The notes under the pieces were generated by a model. That model worked only from the letters and a program-made list of their open reading frames with translations. It did not search any database and had not been told where the DNA came from. 64,000 nt of DNA from Pseudoroseomonas cervicalis (lineage in GTDB: Bacteria > Pseudomonadota > Alphaproteobacteria > Acetobacterales > Acetobacteraceae). The position numbers were made by a program, and so were the translations under genes. Below are positions 28,161 through 35,744 of the stretch, in pieces (position 1 is the stretch's first letter; the number at the start of each line of letters is the position of its first letter). Location of the stretch: NCBI RefSeq assembly GCF_030818485.1, contig NZ_JAUTAJ010000004.1, positions 2,699,501 to 2,763,500 on the forward strand, in the 5' to 3' direction.

Positions 28161-28889
28161 ATGGATTGGCGCGACAGGCTGCGCGGTTTCAGCTGGGCCC
28201 AGTTCGTCATGCTGGCGGCGCTGCTGGGCTGCGCCGGCTCGCTGCTCGGCTTCGCCGCCCTGGTGGACCAGACCTTCAAGGGCGACACCCACGCCTTCGA
28301 CGAGGCGGTGCTGCTGGCGCTGCGCAACCCGGCCGATGCCGCCGACCCGATCGGGCCCTTCTGGCTCGAGATCATGATGCGCGACTTCACCAGCCTGGGC
28401 AGCCATGCGGTGCTGCTGCTGATCGGGCTGCTGGCGCTGGGCTATATCCTGCTGCTGCGCAAGCCGCTCTCGGCCCTGCTGCTGGCGCTGTCCTTCGGCG
28501 GCGCCATGGCGCTGAACGGGCTGCTGAAGCAGGGTTTCGACCGGCCGCGGCCGGAGCTGGTGTCGCATCTGGTCGAGGTGCACACGGCCAGCTTCCCCTC
28601 CGGCCACGCCATGCTCTCCGCCGCCTGCTACCTGACGCTGGGCACGCTGCTGGCCGGTGTCACGCCGCGGCGGCGGCTGAAGCTCTATATCATGGGGGCG
28701 GCGATGCTGCTGACCCTGCTGGTGGGCGGCAGCCGCGTCTATCTCGGCGTGCACTGGCCGACCGATGTGCTGGCCGGCTGGTGCCTGGGCGCCGCCTGGG
28801 CGATGGGCTGCTGGATGGCGCTGCGGCTGTGGCTGTCGCTGCGGGCCCGCCGCGCCGCCGGCGCGGAGCCGCCGCCCCATGCCGGCTGA
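28161..28889 (+). CDS. PAP2 family phosphatase
   Basis: This 242-residue membrane phosphatase carries the three PAP2 motifs: KQGFDRPRPEL, SFPSGHAM and SRVYLGVHWPTDVLAGW, with about six membrane helices. Such enzymes remove phosphate from phosphatidic acid, phosphatidylglycerol phosphate or undecaprenyl diphosphate at the outer face of the membrane. The ATG at 28161 follows a strong GGAGG. It is divergent from the lipid kinase gene and overlaps the next gene by 11 bases. Confidence 0.9.
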   Translation: MDWRDRLRGFSWAQFVMLAALLGCAGSLLGFAALVDQTFKGDTHAFDEAVLLALRNPADAADPIGPFWLEIMMRDFTSLGSHAVLLLIGLLALGYILLLRKPLSALLLALSFGGAMALNGLLKQGFDRPRPELVSHLVEVHTASFPSGHAMLSAACYLTLGTLLAGVTPRRRLKLYIMGAAMLLTLLVGGSRVYLGVHWPTDVLAGWCLGAAWAMGCWMALRLWLSLRARRAAGAEPPPHAG

Positions 28890-29409
28890 GGCGCCGCGCC
28901 TCTTCTTCACCGCCGACACGCATTTCGGCCATGGCGGAGCGCGCGGCCTGTATCGCCGCCCCTTCGCCTCGGTGGCGGAGATGGATGCGGCGATGCTGGA
29001 GCGCTGGAACGCCACGGTCGCGCCGCAGGACGAGGTCTGGCATCTGGGCGATGTCGCGCTCGGCCCGAAGCCCGCGGCCCTGGCGGCGCTGCTGGGCCGG
29101 CTGCACGGGCGCAAGCACCTGGTCACCGGCAACAATGACGGCCCCGCCACCCGCGCCTGGCCCGGCTGGGCCAGCGTGCGGGACTATGCCGAGATCGTGG
29201 TGGAGGGCCGCAGCCTGGTGCTGTGCCACTACCCCTTCCGCAGCTGGCGCGACATGGGCAGGGGCGGGATCAACCTGCACGGCCACAGCCATGGGCGGCT
29301 GAAGCCGCTGGCGCGGCAATGCGATGTCGGCGTGGATGCCTGGGATTTCCGGCCGGTGACGCTGGCGGAGATCCTGGGCCGCCGGGCCGGCGGCCGCAGC
29401 CTGGGCTGA
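28879..29409 (+). CDS. metallophosphoesterase
   Basis: The 176-residue protein is a calcineurin-like phosphoesterase: FTADTHFGHG, EVWHLGDVALG, LVTGNNDGP (N/D-N for GNHD), LCHYPFRSW and LHGHSHG provide the two-metal site. It is close to the small YfcE/ligase-associated type and could hydrolyse phosphodiesters or nucleotides; the substrate is not predictable. The ATG at 28879 lies inside the end of the PAP2 gene, so the two are co-translated. Confidence 0.87.
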   Translation: MPAEAPRLFFTADTHFGHGGARGLYRRPFASVAEMDAAMLERWNATVAPQDEVWHLGDVALGPKPAALAALLGRLHGRKHLVTGNNDGPATRAWPGWASVRDYAEIVVEGRSLVLCHYPFRSWRDMGRGGINLHGHSHGRLKPLARQCDVGVDAWDFRPVTLAEILGRRAGGRSLG

Positions 29410-29476
29410 CCCGCCCCCGGGCGGCGGGCAGGCTCTGGCAGCCTGCTGCCATGCCGCGGCTCTGCGCCCGGAAAAG

Positions 29477-29501
29477 CGCCCCGCCATCCCCTGGCGGGGC
29501 G
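29477..29501. terminator. intrinsic terminator between convergent genes
   Basis: A 10-bp stem (29477-29486 and 29492-29501) with a 5-base loop sits between the metallophosphoesterase and the Hint-domain gene. On the minus strand it is followed by CTTTTC, so it best serves the Hint-domain gene. Confidence 0.8.
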
Positions 29502-29508
29502 TGCGGCC

Positions 29509-30426
29509 TCACGCGGCTTCGGCGGCCGGCAGGAGCGCCACGGCGCGCCCGGCCAGGCGGGTCCTGATCGCGGCCGGAAGCTGCCGGGCTGACTTCACCC
29601 GGGGCCTGTCCATCTCGCCGATGGGCGTCCCGGCTTCGCCGTACAGCGCGACATAGTCGGCGTGGTTGTCGAAGCGGGCGCGGCTGACATTGTCGACGAA
29701 GGTCTCGGCCGGCACGCCCTCGGCCAGGATCAGCGCGTGATCCTCGAGCTCGATGTGGAAATAGGTGAAGCACGGCGCCGGCCGGGCCACGCGGCAGATG
29801 GTGGTGCCATTGACCAGCGCATTGGCCTGGACCAGCAGGCCATCCATCGCCAGGGCGTGGTCGGGCGAGACGAACAGGTCGCGCTCCGGCACATTCTCGC
29901 CCAGCGCGCCGGCCTGGATCCGGATGGGGAAGTTGCGGACCGGATCGGCGAAGACGGTGGTGATGCTCTGGCAGCCGAGCCAGCGGATCGGGCGCGCCTC
30001 GCCGGTGGCGGTCGACACCATGTCGCCGATGGCTAGCGCCTCGATCGGCCGCGGGCCGGCCGGCGTGGCAATGGCGGTGCCGGCCAGGAAGCAGACGGTC
30101 ATCGCCGCGGGGGTGACGGTGATGACGGTCCAGGAGGGCAGGCTGCCATCATCGGTCAGCAGGAACGCATAGGGATCGATCATGCCGAGCGAGTCCGACC
30201 CGGTGAGGCCCACCCAGCCGCCGCCATAGGTGCCCGCATATTCCAGGGCGTAGCCGCTCAGGTCGCCGGACTGGAAGGTGACCGTCTCGCCGGGGCTGAA
30301 ACTGGTGTCCGCGCTGCCGTCGCTACCCTCGCCAGGCATTTCCCTGGCGTCACCGAACGTGAAGTATTCGCCCGTCGAACGGTCGAGGTAAACCTCGTAG
30401 TAATAGAGGGATGTATAGGACGCCAT
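29509..30426 (-). CDS. Hint (hedgehog/intein) domain protein
   Basis: This 305-residue protein has a C-terminal Hint domain beginning with CFLAGTAIATPAGPRPIEAL and including the block-B-like VSPDHALAM. The N-terminal 120 residues (MASYTSLYYYEVYLDRSTG, FTFQ- and glycine-rich strands) are unrelated to known exteins. Such single Hint proteins are common in Acetobacteraceae and Rhodobacterales and may self-cleave or cross-link, but their role is unknown. No signal peptide is clear. ATG 30426 is preferred over the in-frame ATG at 30474. Confidence 0.8.
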   Translation of the reverse strand: MASYTSLYYYEVYLDRSTGEYFTFGDAREMPGEGSDGSADTSFSPGETVTFQSGDLSGYALEYAGTYGGGWVGLTGSDSLGMIDPYAFLLTDDGSLPSWTVITVTPAAMTVCFLAGTAIATPAGPRPIEALAIGDMVSTATGEARPIRWLGCQSITTVFADPVRNFPIRIQAGALGENVPERDLFVSPDHALAMDGLLVQANALVNGTTICRVARPAPCFTYFHIELEDHALILAEGVPAETFVDNVSRARFDNHADYVALYGEAGTPIGEMDRPRVKSARQLPAAIRTRLAGRAVALLPAAEAA

Positions 30427-30541
30427 GGCTGTCTTCCTGTCTGCCGCGGCGTCCGCCCATCGCGATACAGCCACGCCTGCCAGGCAGCGGTATCACGACG
30501 GGATCATTTCGACAAACGACCCATTTCCAGGGCGCTTTCAT

Positions 30542-30562
30542 CCGGGCCGCCGGGCGGCCCGG
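30542..30562. terminator. GC-rich hairpin downstream of tRNA-Thr
   Basis: A 10-bp inverted repeat (30542-30551 and 30553-30562) lies about 45 bases past the 3' end of the minus-strand tRNA gene. There is no U-tract, so its role as terminator is uncertain. Confidence 0.4.
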
Positions 30563-30607
30563 CCAGGCTCTCCGTCGCGCCTGTCGCTGAACGCCCTGCC
30601 GGGAATA

Positions 30608-30679
<72 letters not shown>

Positions 30680-30877
30680 CCAGGCCCTGATCCGCAGAGC
30701 GGACCAACCCTCGCGGCGCCCTGCCCCCGCCCCGCTGTGCCGGCCTTTGTGCCGGCCGGCGGGATCGGAGCCGGGCGCGCCGCCCGGCCACACGGACCGG
30801 ACCTGTCGGAGATGCCGTGCAGCCGCGAAAAAGTCCAGAGCCTGCCACAGGCGCGGCGGCGCGGCCCGGCCGGCGCC

Positions 30878-31600
30878 TCAGCCCCCGGCCTGTGCCTCCA
30901 CCCGCTCGCAATAGCGCCGCACCGCGCCATAGCATTCGCAGGCCACCGCCTCGAGCCCGGCGCGGTCGGTGATGGTCATCTGGCCGCGCTCATAGCGGAT
31001 CAGCCCGGCCTGCTGGAACAGCCGCGCCGCCACGGTGACGCCGGGGCGGTGGACGCACAGCATCATCGCCAGGAATTCCTGCGTCATCGGGAAATCGTCG
31101 CTGCCGGCCCGGTCATGCGCCATCAGCAGCCAGCGCGCCAGGCGCTGGTCCAGCGCGTGATGCCCGTTGCAGGCGGCGGTCTGCGTCACCTGCTGGTGGA
31201 AGGTCAGCATGGCGCGCAGCAGCGCCGGGCGCAGCGTCGGGCTGTCCTCCAGCGCCGCGCCCAGATCCGCGGCGCCCAGCAGCATCGGCCCCGGCGCCTG
31301 CACCATGGATTCCACCGCGCTGATGTCGCTGCCGAGCAGCAGCGGCAGCCCCACCATGCCCTCGAACCCGACCATGCCGACCTCGGCCGATTTGCCATCG
31401 GCCAGCAGCACCACCATCGAGGCCCAGCCGCCTTCAGGAAAATGCACCGCGGTGATCGGCGCCTCGGGCTGCAGCAGCAAATGCCGCAGCTTGTACTCCA
31501 CCGGCTCCAGCTTCGGCCAAAGCCGCGCCAGGTCGGCGGGCGGCAGGCTGGCCAGCAGGCGGTTGCGCGGCGGCGGGGGGGAGGCGGGGGCCGAGGCCAT
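30878..31600 (-). CDS. Crp/Fnr family transcriptional regulator
   Basis: The 240-residue protein has an N-terminal cyclic-nucleotide-binding-like beta roll (about 25-145; VHFPEGGWASMVVLLADG) and a C-terminal winged helix (about 150-225; MTQEFLAMMLCVHRPGVTVA, AGLIRYERGQMTITD). No Fnr-type cysteine cluster is present and the cAMP-binding motif is not well kept, so the ligand is unknown. This type is abundant in Acetobacteraceae and Rhizobiales. It diverges from the HWE kinase gene, which suggests a stress-signalling pair. Confidence 0.87.
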   Translation of the reverse strand: MASAPASPPPPRNRLLASLPPADLARLWPKLEPVEYKLRHLLLQPEAPITAVHFPEGGWASMVVLLADGKSAEVGMVGFEGMVGLPLLLGSDISAVESMVQAPGPMLLGAADLGAALEDSPTLRPALLRAMLTFHQQVTQTAACNGHHALDQRLARWLLMAHDRAGSDDFPMTQEFLAMMLCVHRPGVTVAARLFQQAGLIRYERGQMTITDRAGLEAVACECYGAVRRYCERVEAQAGG

Positions 31601-31921
31601 GGCGGCGGATCCTGGACGGAGAACCGGCGAAAGCCCTGTCCTCTTCCAGCCACCCGCGCCGGGAAACCCTGCGGGTGATACGCCCGAGATGGGGCCGCCG
31701 CGCCGCCACGGCAAGCCTGGCCGTGGACGGCGCAACCCCGCCGGGACCGGCAGGGCAGGCCTGGGCTGTGCCGGCCCCCTGCGCGGGCGGCCATCACATG
31801 CGCGTGCGGGGGCCGCCCGGCCGCTTCGTTTCCACAAGGCTGTGTATGGCAGCGGACAGAACGGCCCGCATTGTTGCTGGCAAAAAAACGCCTGCTTTCG
31901 GTGCAGCGAGGAACGCGACCA
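31601..31921. other. intergenic region between Crp/Fnr and HWE kinase genes
   Basis: About 320 bases shared by two divergent genes. A less GC-rich patch near 31828-31890, containing an A-run, is the likely promoter area for the kinase. I see no clear operator palindrome and no convincing small gene. Confidence 0.4.
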
Positions 31922-32998
31922 GTGACTCTATCAGGGGAGGGGGCGGGCCAGCCCGGCGGTGGCCGGGCCGGGTCCGCGGCCAGGCGCCCGCTTCGCGTGC
32001 AGGAGACGGAACAGCAGGCCCTCCGCGCCGCCGCCGCGCGGTTGCGGCAGGTGCTGGATGGCGCGACGCATTACGCCATCATCACCCTCGACCTCGAAGG
32101 CCGGGTGACCGGCTGGAACCAGGGCGCCCGCGCCATCCTGGGCTATGAGGAGGCGGAGATCCTGGGCCGCTCGGGCGAGCTGTTCTTCACCGCCGAGGAT
32201 CGCGCCGCCGGGGTCTTCCTGCGCGAATTGTGCCGCGCCATGGAGGAGGGCCGCGCGGTCAATGAGCGTTGGCATCTGCGGCGCGACGGCAGCCGCTTCT
32301 GGGCCAGCGGGCTGATGATGCGGCTTGATGCCGGCGGCCGGCCGGACGGCTTCCTGAACCTGCTGCGCGACCACACCGAGGCGCATGCCGAGGCGGAGCG
32401 CCGCGCCTTGCTGGTGGCCGAGGCCGGGCACCGCATCAAGAACCTGCTGGCGGCGGTGCAGGCGGTGGCGGCGCAGACGCTGCGCCAGGCCGGGGTCCCC
32501 ATGGTGGTGCAGCGGGCGCTGGAGCAGCGGCTGCTGGCGCTGGCCGATGCGCAGACCCTGCTGGTCGGCGAGGGCGGCGACGGCGCGCCGCTGGCGGCGC
32601 TCGTGCAGCGCGCCCTCGCCCCCTATGACGGGCCGGGCCGGGTGGCGATGGACGGCCCGCCGCTGCGCCTGCCGGCGCCGCTGGTGCAGATGCTGCACCT
32701 GGCCCTGCACGAGCTGGCGACCAACGCCGCGAAACATGGCGCGCTGTCGGTGCCGGCGGGCAGTGTCGAGGTCGCCTGGCATCTGCAGCAGGCGGCGGAT
32801 GGCGCGCGGCATCTGGCCATCCTGTGGCGCGAGCGCGGCGGCCCGCCGCTGCAGCGCCCCTGGCGGCGCGGCTTCGGCTCGCAGCTGCTGGAGCGCGAGC
32901 TGGCGCCGCGGCTGGAGGGCACGGTCACGCTGGACTACCGGCCGGAGGGGCTGGAATGCCGCATCCGCCTGCCCTTCCGCGCCGCCCCCGGCGGCTGA
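31922..32998 (+). CDS. PAS-HWE sensor histidine kinase
   Basis: The 358-residue kinase has one PAS domain with PAC-like end (about 35-160; YAIITLDLEGRVTGWNQGA) and an HWE-type transmitter. The phospho-accepting His170 is in EAGHRIKNLLAAVQAVAAQT, the ATP site has HELATNAAKHGAL, and WRERGG supplies the W-x-E that names the class. The PAS lacks the LOV flavin cysteine motif. Such kinases feed PhyR-type general stress responses in alphaproteobacteria. GTG at 31922 has GAGGA upstream; an in-frame ATG at 31871 is the alternative. Confidence 0.83.
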   Translation: MTLSGEGAGQPGGGRAGSAARRPLRVQETEQQALRAAAARLRQVLDGATHYAIITLDLEGRVTGWNQGARAILGYEEAEILGRSGELFFTAEDRAAGVFLRELCRAMEEGRAVNERWHLRRDGSRFWASGLMMRLDAGGRPDGFLNLLRDHTEAHAEAERRALLVAEAGHRIKNLLAAVQAVAAQTLRQAGVPMVVQRALEQRLLALADAQTLLVGEGGDGAPLAALVQRALAPYDGPGRVAMDGPPLRLPAPLVQMLHLALHELATNAAKHGALSVPAGSVEVAWHLQQAADGARHLAILWRERGGPPLQRPWRRGFGSQLLERELAPRLEGTVTLDYRPEGLECRIRLPFRAAPGG

Positions 32999-33038
32999 GC
33001 GGCCGCCCGCCGCGCCCGGCCCCAGCCCCGCATGACAA

Positions 33039-33065
33039 GGGCCCCGCCGGAAACCGGCGGGGCCC
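33039..33065. terminator. hairpin between HWE kinase and secreted protein genes
   Basis: A 12-bp perfect GC-rich stem (33039-33050 and 33054-33065) with an AAA loop lies between convergent genes and probably ends both transcripts. Confidence 0.75.
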
Positions 33066-33140
33066 TGTGCGGGACTCAGGGAGAGGAGGCCAGGGCGGAG
33101 CCGGCGGGGGGCGCCGGGATCAGGCTTCCGCCCTCAGCGA

Positions 33141-33479
33141 TCAGCCACCCACCGGGCCGGTGCCGAAGCCGCCGAAGGCATTGGCCGAATTGCCGACCGC
33201 GTTCGGCAGGTGGCCCATCTCATGCGCCAGGGTGGTGGGCACCCGGGCCGCCAGCGGGCTGCCATCGGCCTCGGCCGAATTGCCGACCGAATCCGGGATG
33301 CCGGCCATCTCGCGCGGCTGGGTCACCTGCATGGAATAGGCGCCGGGGCTGCTGGTGGCGCCATTGTTGGCATTCTCGGCCAGGTCGCGCGCCTGGGCGC
33401 CACCGGGCAGGGCGAAGGCCAGGCCGGCGGCCAGCGCCAGCGCGGAGAGGGACAGGGAAGCAGCCTTGGTCTGGGCCAT
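33141..33479 (-). CDS. small secreted protein, paralogue A
   Basis: This 112-residue protein starts with a signal peptide (hydrophobic LSALALAAGLAFALPGGAQA, cleavage likely before RDLAENANNG). The mature part has two related segments, IPDSVGNSAEADG and LPNAVGNSANAFG, separated by TTLAHEMGHL. It is closely related to the protein at 34635-34961 in sequence and arrangement. I do not know its function. It is transcribed away from the LysR gene and its upstream region carries a dyad that such regulators bind. Confidence 0.78.
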   Translation of the reverse strand: MAQTKAASLSLSALALAAGLAFALPGGAQARDLAENANNGATSSPGAYSMQVTQPREMAGIPDSVGNSAEADGSPLAARVPTTLAHEMGHLPNAVGNSANAFGGFGTGPVGG

Positions 33480-33530
33480 GATACGGTTCTTTCGTAAGGT
33501 GGTGCGGCGCCGGGCGCCGCGTTGAGCGTG

Positions 33531-33568
33531 CAGATGGGCGCTAAACCCATCAGGGGTAAGCTGGGTTT
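33531..33568. promoter_or_regulatory. LysR-type operator, copy 1
   Basis: AAACCCA (33543-33549) and TGGGTTT (33562-33568) form a perfect 7-bp dyad with a 12-base spacer between the LysR gene and the divergent secreted-protein gene. The segment from 33531 on is repeated in the same position upstream of the paralogue (35011 on), 18 of the first 21 bases matching. Confidence 0.7.
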
Positions 33569-33598
33569 TGCGATAATGAGTATCGGCGCAGGTGATGG

Positions 33599-34510
33599 AT
33601 GAACGACCCTCTGACCCTGGATCAGCTGCGGGTGCTGGTGACGGTGGCCGATGCCGGCGGCTTCTCGGCCGCGGCGCGCCGGCTTGGCCGCGCCCAGTCG
33701 GCGGTCAGCCAGAGCATCCAGGCGCTGGAGGGACATCTGCGGCTGAAGCTGTTCGACCGCCGCACCAAGCTGCCGCGCCTGACCGAGCCCGGCCGCGCCA
33801 TGCTGGAGGAGGCGCGCCGCCTGCTGAAATCGGCCGAGCTGCTGCGCGCCCGCGCCGACAGCATCGCCGGCGGGCTGGAGCCGGAACTGACCATCGCCGT
33901 CAACCCGCTGCTGCCCCTGCCCCCGGCGCTGACCGCGCTGCGCGCGCTGGGCAGCGAATTCCCGCAGCTGCCCGTCACCCTGCTGACCGAGGGCATCGAC
34001 GCGCCGGAGCGGCATCTGCGCGACGGCACGGTGCAGATGGCCATCTACCCGATGGAGCGGCCGGGGGTGACCGACCTCGAGGCCACGCTGCTGATGGAGG
34101 TGAGGCTGGTGCCGGTGGTGGCGCAGGGCCATCCGCTCTCCGAACTGCCCTCGCCGCTGCCGCGCGCGACGCTGGCCGAGCATGTGCAGCTGGTGCTGAC
34201 CGATGGCTCGCCGCGCGGCGATGCCGAGCGCGGCGTGCTGAGCCCGCGCACCTGGCGTTTCGCCGATCTCAACACGCGGCTGCATTTCCTGCTGGCCGGC
34301 TTCGGCTGGTGCAACATGCCCGAGCATATGGTGGCGCGGCTGATCGCCGAGGGCCGGCTCTGCCGGCTGCGGCTGGAGGAGCAGGAGGGCTTCACCCTGC
34401 CGCTGCACCTGGTGCATGAGCGCGGCCGGCCGCCGGGCCTGGCCGGGCGCTGGCTGACGGCGCGGCTGCGCCAGGCGCTGGAGGAATGGTCGCCGCCCAG
34501 CGCCGGCTGA
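33599..34510 (+). CDS. LysR family transcriptional regulator
   Basis: The 303-residue protein has the LysR N-terminal helix-turn-helix (about 5-64; TVADAGGFSAAARRLGRAQSAVSQSIQALE) and a periplasmic-binding-like effector domain (about 92-295). It is divergent from paralogue A and the shared region carries the dyad expected for autoregulation. Paralogue B downstream has a similar dyad, so it may control both secreted proteins. The effector is unknown. ATG 33599 matches the usual LysR N-terminus. Confidence 0.92.
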   Translation: MNDPLTLDQLRVLVTVADAGGFSAAARRLGRAQSAVSQSIQALEGHLRLKLFDRRTKLPRLTEPGRAMLEEARRLLKSAELLRARADSIAGGLEPELTIAVNPLLPLPPALTALRALGSEFPQLPVTLLTEGIDAPERHLRDGTVQMAIYPMERPGVTDLEATLLMEVRLVPVVAQGHPLSELPSPLPRATLAEHVQLVLTDGSPRGDAERGVLSPRTWRFADLNTRLHFLLAGFGWCNMPEHMVARLIAEGRLCRLRLEEQEGFTLPLHLVHERGRPPGLAGRWLTARLRQALEEWSPPSAG

Positions 34511-34556
34511 GCCGGGGGGCGCGCCCCGGAGGCGGGGCGGAGGGCAGGCTGCGAAA

Positions 34557-34582
34557 AGGCCGGCGGATCGCTCCGCCGGCCT
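34557..34582. terminator. terminator after the LysR gene
   Basis: An 11-bp perfect stem (34557-34567 and 34572-34582) with a 4-base loop is preceded by AAAA and followed by GTTTC, between the convergent LysR and paralogue B genes. Confidence 0.82.
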
Positions 34583-34634
34583 GTTTCATGTCCGATCCGG
34601 GGCGGCGTGGGCCGCCCGGGAAGCGAGCCGGGCG

Positions 34635-34961
34635 TTAGCCGCCCACCGAGCCCGTGCCGAAGCCGCCAAAGGCGTTGGCCGAGTTGCCGACCGGGTTCGC
34701 CAGGTGGCGGCCCTCATGCGCCAGGGTGGTGCGCACCGGCGTCGCCAGCGGGTTGCCATCGGCCTGGGCGTTGTTGCCCACCGCCTCCGGCAGGCCCATG
34801 CCCTCGCGCGGCTGCGTCACCTGCATGGCATAGGCGGCCGGGCTGCTGGTGGCGCCGTTATTGGCGTTCTCCGCCAGGTCGCGGGCGGCGGCGATGCCGG
34901 GCAGAGCCATGGCCAGGCCGGCGGCGAGGGTCAGGGCGCGGAAGGCGTTCAGCTTGGTCAT
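34635..34961 (-). CDS. small secreted protein, paralogue B
   Basis: This 108-residue protein is a paralogue of the one at 33141-33479. After a signal peptide (ALTLAAGLAMALPGIAAA), the mature start RDLAENANNGATSSP, MQVTQPRE and the final VGNSANAFGGFGTG are kept almost unchanged; the middle is LPEAVGNNAQADGNP and TTLAHEGRHLANP. The ATG at 34961 is chosen because the signal peptide starts there, although the frame stays open to 35063. Its upstream region copies the LysR operator region of paralogue A. Confidence 0.78.
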   Translation of the reverse strand: MTKLNAFRALTLAAGLAMALPGIAAARDLAENANNGATSSPAAYAMQVTQPREGMGLPEAVGNNAQADGNPLATPVRTTLAHEGRHLANPVGNSANAFGGFGTGSVGG

Positions 34962-35010
34962 GGTCGTTCTCCTGTGTCTCGGTGGCGGGGGTGTCCCGCC
35001 GTCGAAGACA

Positions 35011-35048
35011 CAGATAGGCGCTTGACCCATCTTTTCGAAGCTTGGATT
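35011..35048. promoter_or_regulatory. LysR-type operator, degenerate copy 2
   Basis: This segment aligns with 33531-33568. ACCCA (35025-35029) and TTGGAT (35042-35047) keep the dyad position and 12-base spacer but with mismatches. It lies 50 bases upstream of paralogue B's start, as copy 1 lies 52 bases upstream of paralogue A. No LysR gene follows on the other side here. Confidence 0.6.
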
Positions 35049-35103
35049 TCGAATGGCTATCATCAGCCAGGATGATGAAACCCCGCCGCGCCCCGCCCCC
35101 TTC

Positions 35104-35430
35104 TCAGCCGGGCAGGCCGATGGTCTGGATCACCTCGAACCCCTCGAATTGCGGCGGGCCGAGATAGAGCGGCTTGCTCGACCCGGCGCCGCGATGCGCC
35201 GCGCGGAACGCCTCGGACTGGGTCCAGGCCTCGAAATCCGCCTTGCTGCGCCAGATGGTGTGGGAGGCGTAGAGCGTGTGATCCTCCCGCGCCGGGCCGC
35301 GCAGCAGATGGAACTCGACGAAGCCGGGCACCGTGTGCAGATGCGAATCCCGGCTCTTCCACACCTGCTCGAACTCCGCCTCGGCCCCTTGCGCGACCTG
35401 GAAGCGGTTCATGGCGATGAACATGGGCAT
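35104..35430 (-). CDS. antibiotic biosynthesis monooxygenase / HmoA-like protein
   Basis: The 108-residue protein is a ferredoxin-like-fold dimer of the ABM superfamily, closest to HmoA/IsdG-like heme-degrading monooxygenases: MFIAMNRFQV, GAEAEFEQVWKSRDSHL, VPGFVEFHLLRGP, LYASHTIWRS and FEGFEVIQ. Heme degradation is the family role, but not every member binds heme. It stands alone; the next 1.4 kb upstream is an AT-richer island. ATG at 35430 or 35424. Confidence 0.82.
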   Translation of the reverse strand: MPMFIAMNRFQVAQGAEAEFEQVWKSRDSHLHTVPGFVEFHLLRGPAREDHTLYASHTIWRSKADFEAWTQSEAFRAAHRGAGSSKPLYLGPPQFEGFEVIQTIGLPG

Positions 35431-35744
35431 CTCCCTGCTGGATGCCCAGAGGATAGGGTGCCGGCGGGTTTTTGCGAGGGATTCTCAACAGCGGGGCAGC
35501 AGGACCGGCCCTTGACCTTATCGGTCCTCCAGCTCAAGGCGCTGGTCAAGGAAGGAATTTTCGTACCAGGGAGACAGCTTCCGAGGATGTCCCTGGGAAA
35601 AGACGGTAGCAAACAGCTGCCGCCGCTGAAGCTGGTGGCTGTCTTGTCCTGGCTTGCGGCAACGGCGCGCCGATAATTGGCGAGGCAATTCCATACTACT
35701 CTAAGCGGCGAATAGAGGATACGATTTCCTTGCCCTCCTGATAG
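35431..35744. other. left part of the AT-richer island
   Basis: About 310 bases between the HmoA-like gene and the unknown island gene. Composition falls from the genome's usual high GC to mixed. A short plus-strand open stretch here (35516-35676) could be the end of a decayed gene, but I cannot assign it. No terminal inverted repeat or att-like repeat was found. Confidence 0.4.

Noticed and set aside
29509..30426. Self-splicing intein
   Set aside because: A Hint domain is present, but there is no recognisable extein host protein around it and no C-terminal intein end (HN followed by C/S/T) with downstream extein.
33141..33479. Zinc metalloprotease because of HEMGH
   Set aside because: The mature protein is under 90 residues with low complexity around the motif, so a full protease fold is unlikely. 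Kept only as a possible metal site.
35516..35676. Small plus-strand gene in the left part of the AT-richer island
   Set aside because: The frame translates to a plausible-looking short peptide, but it has no proper start with a ribosome binding site and matches nothing I know.
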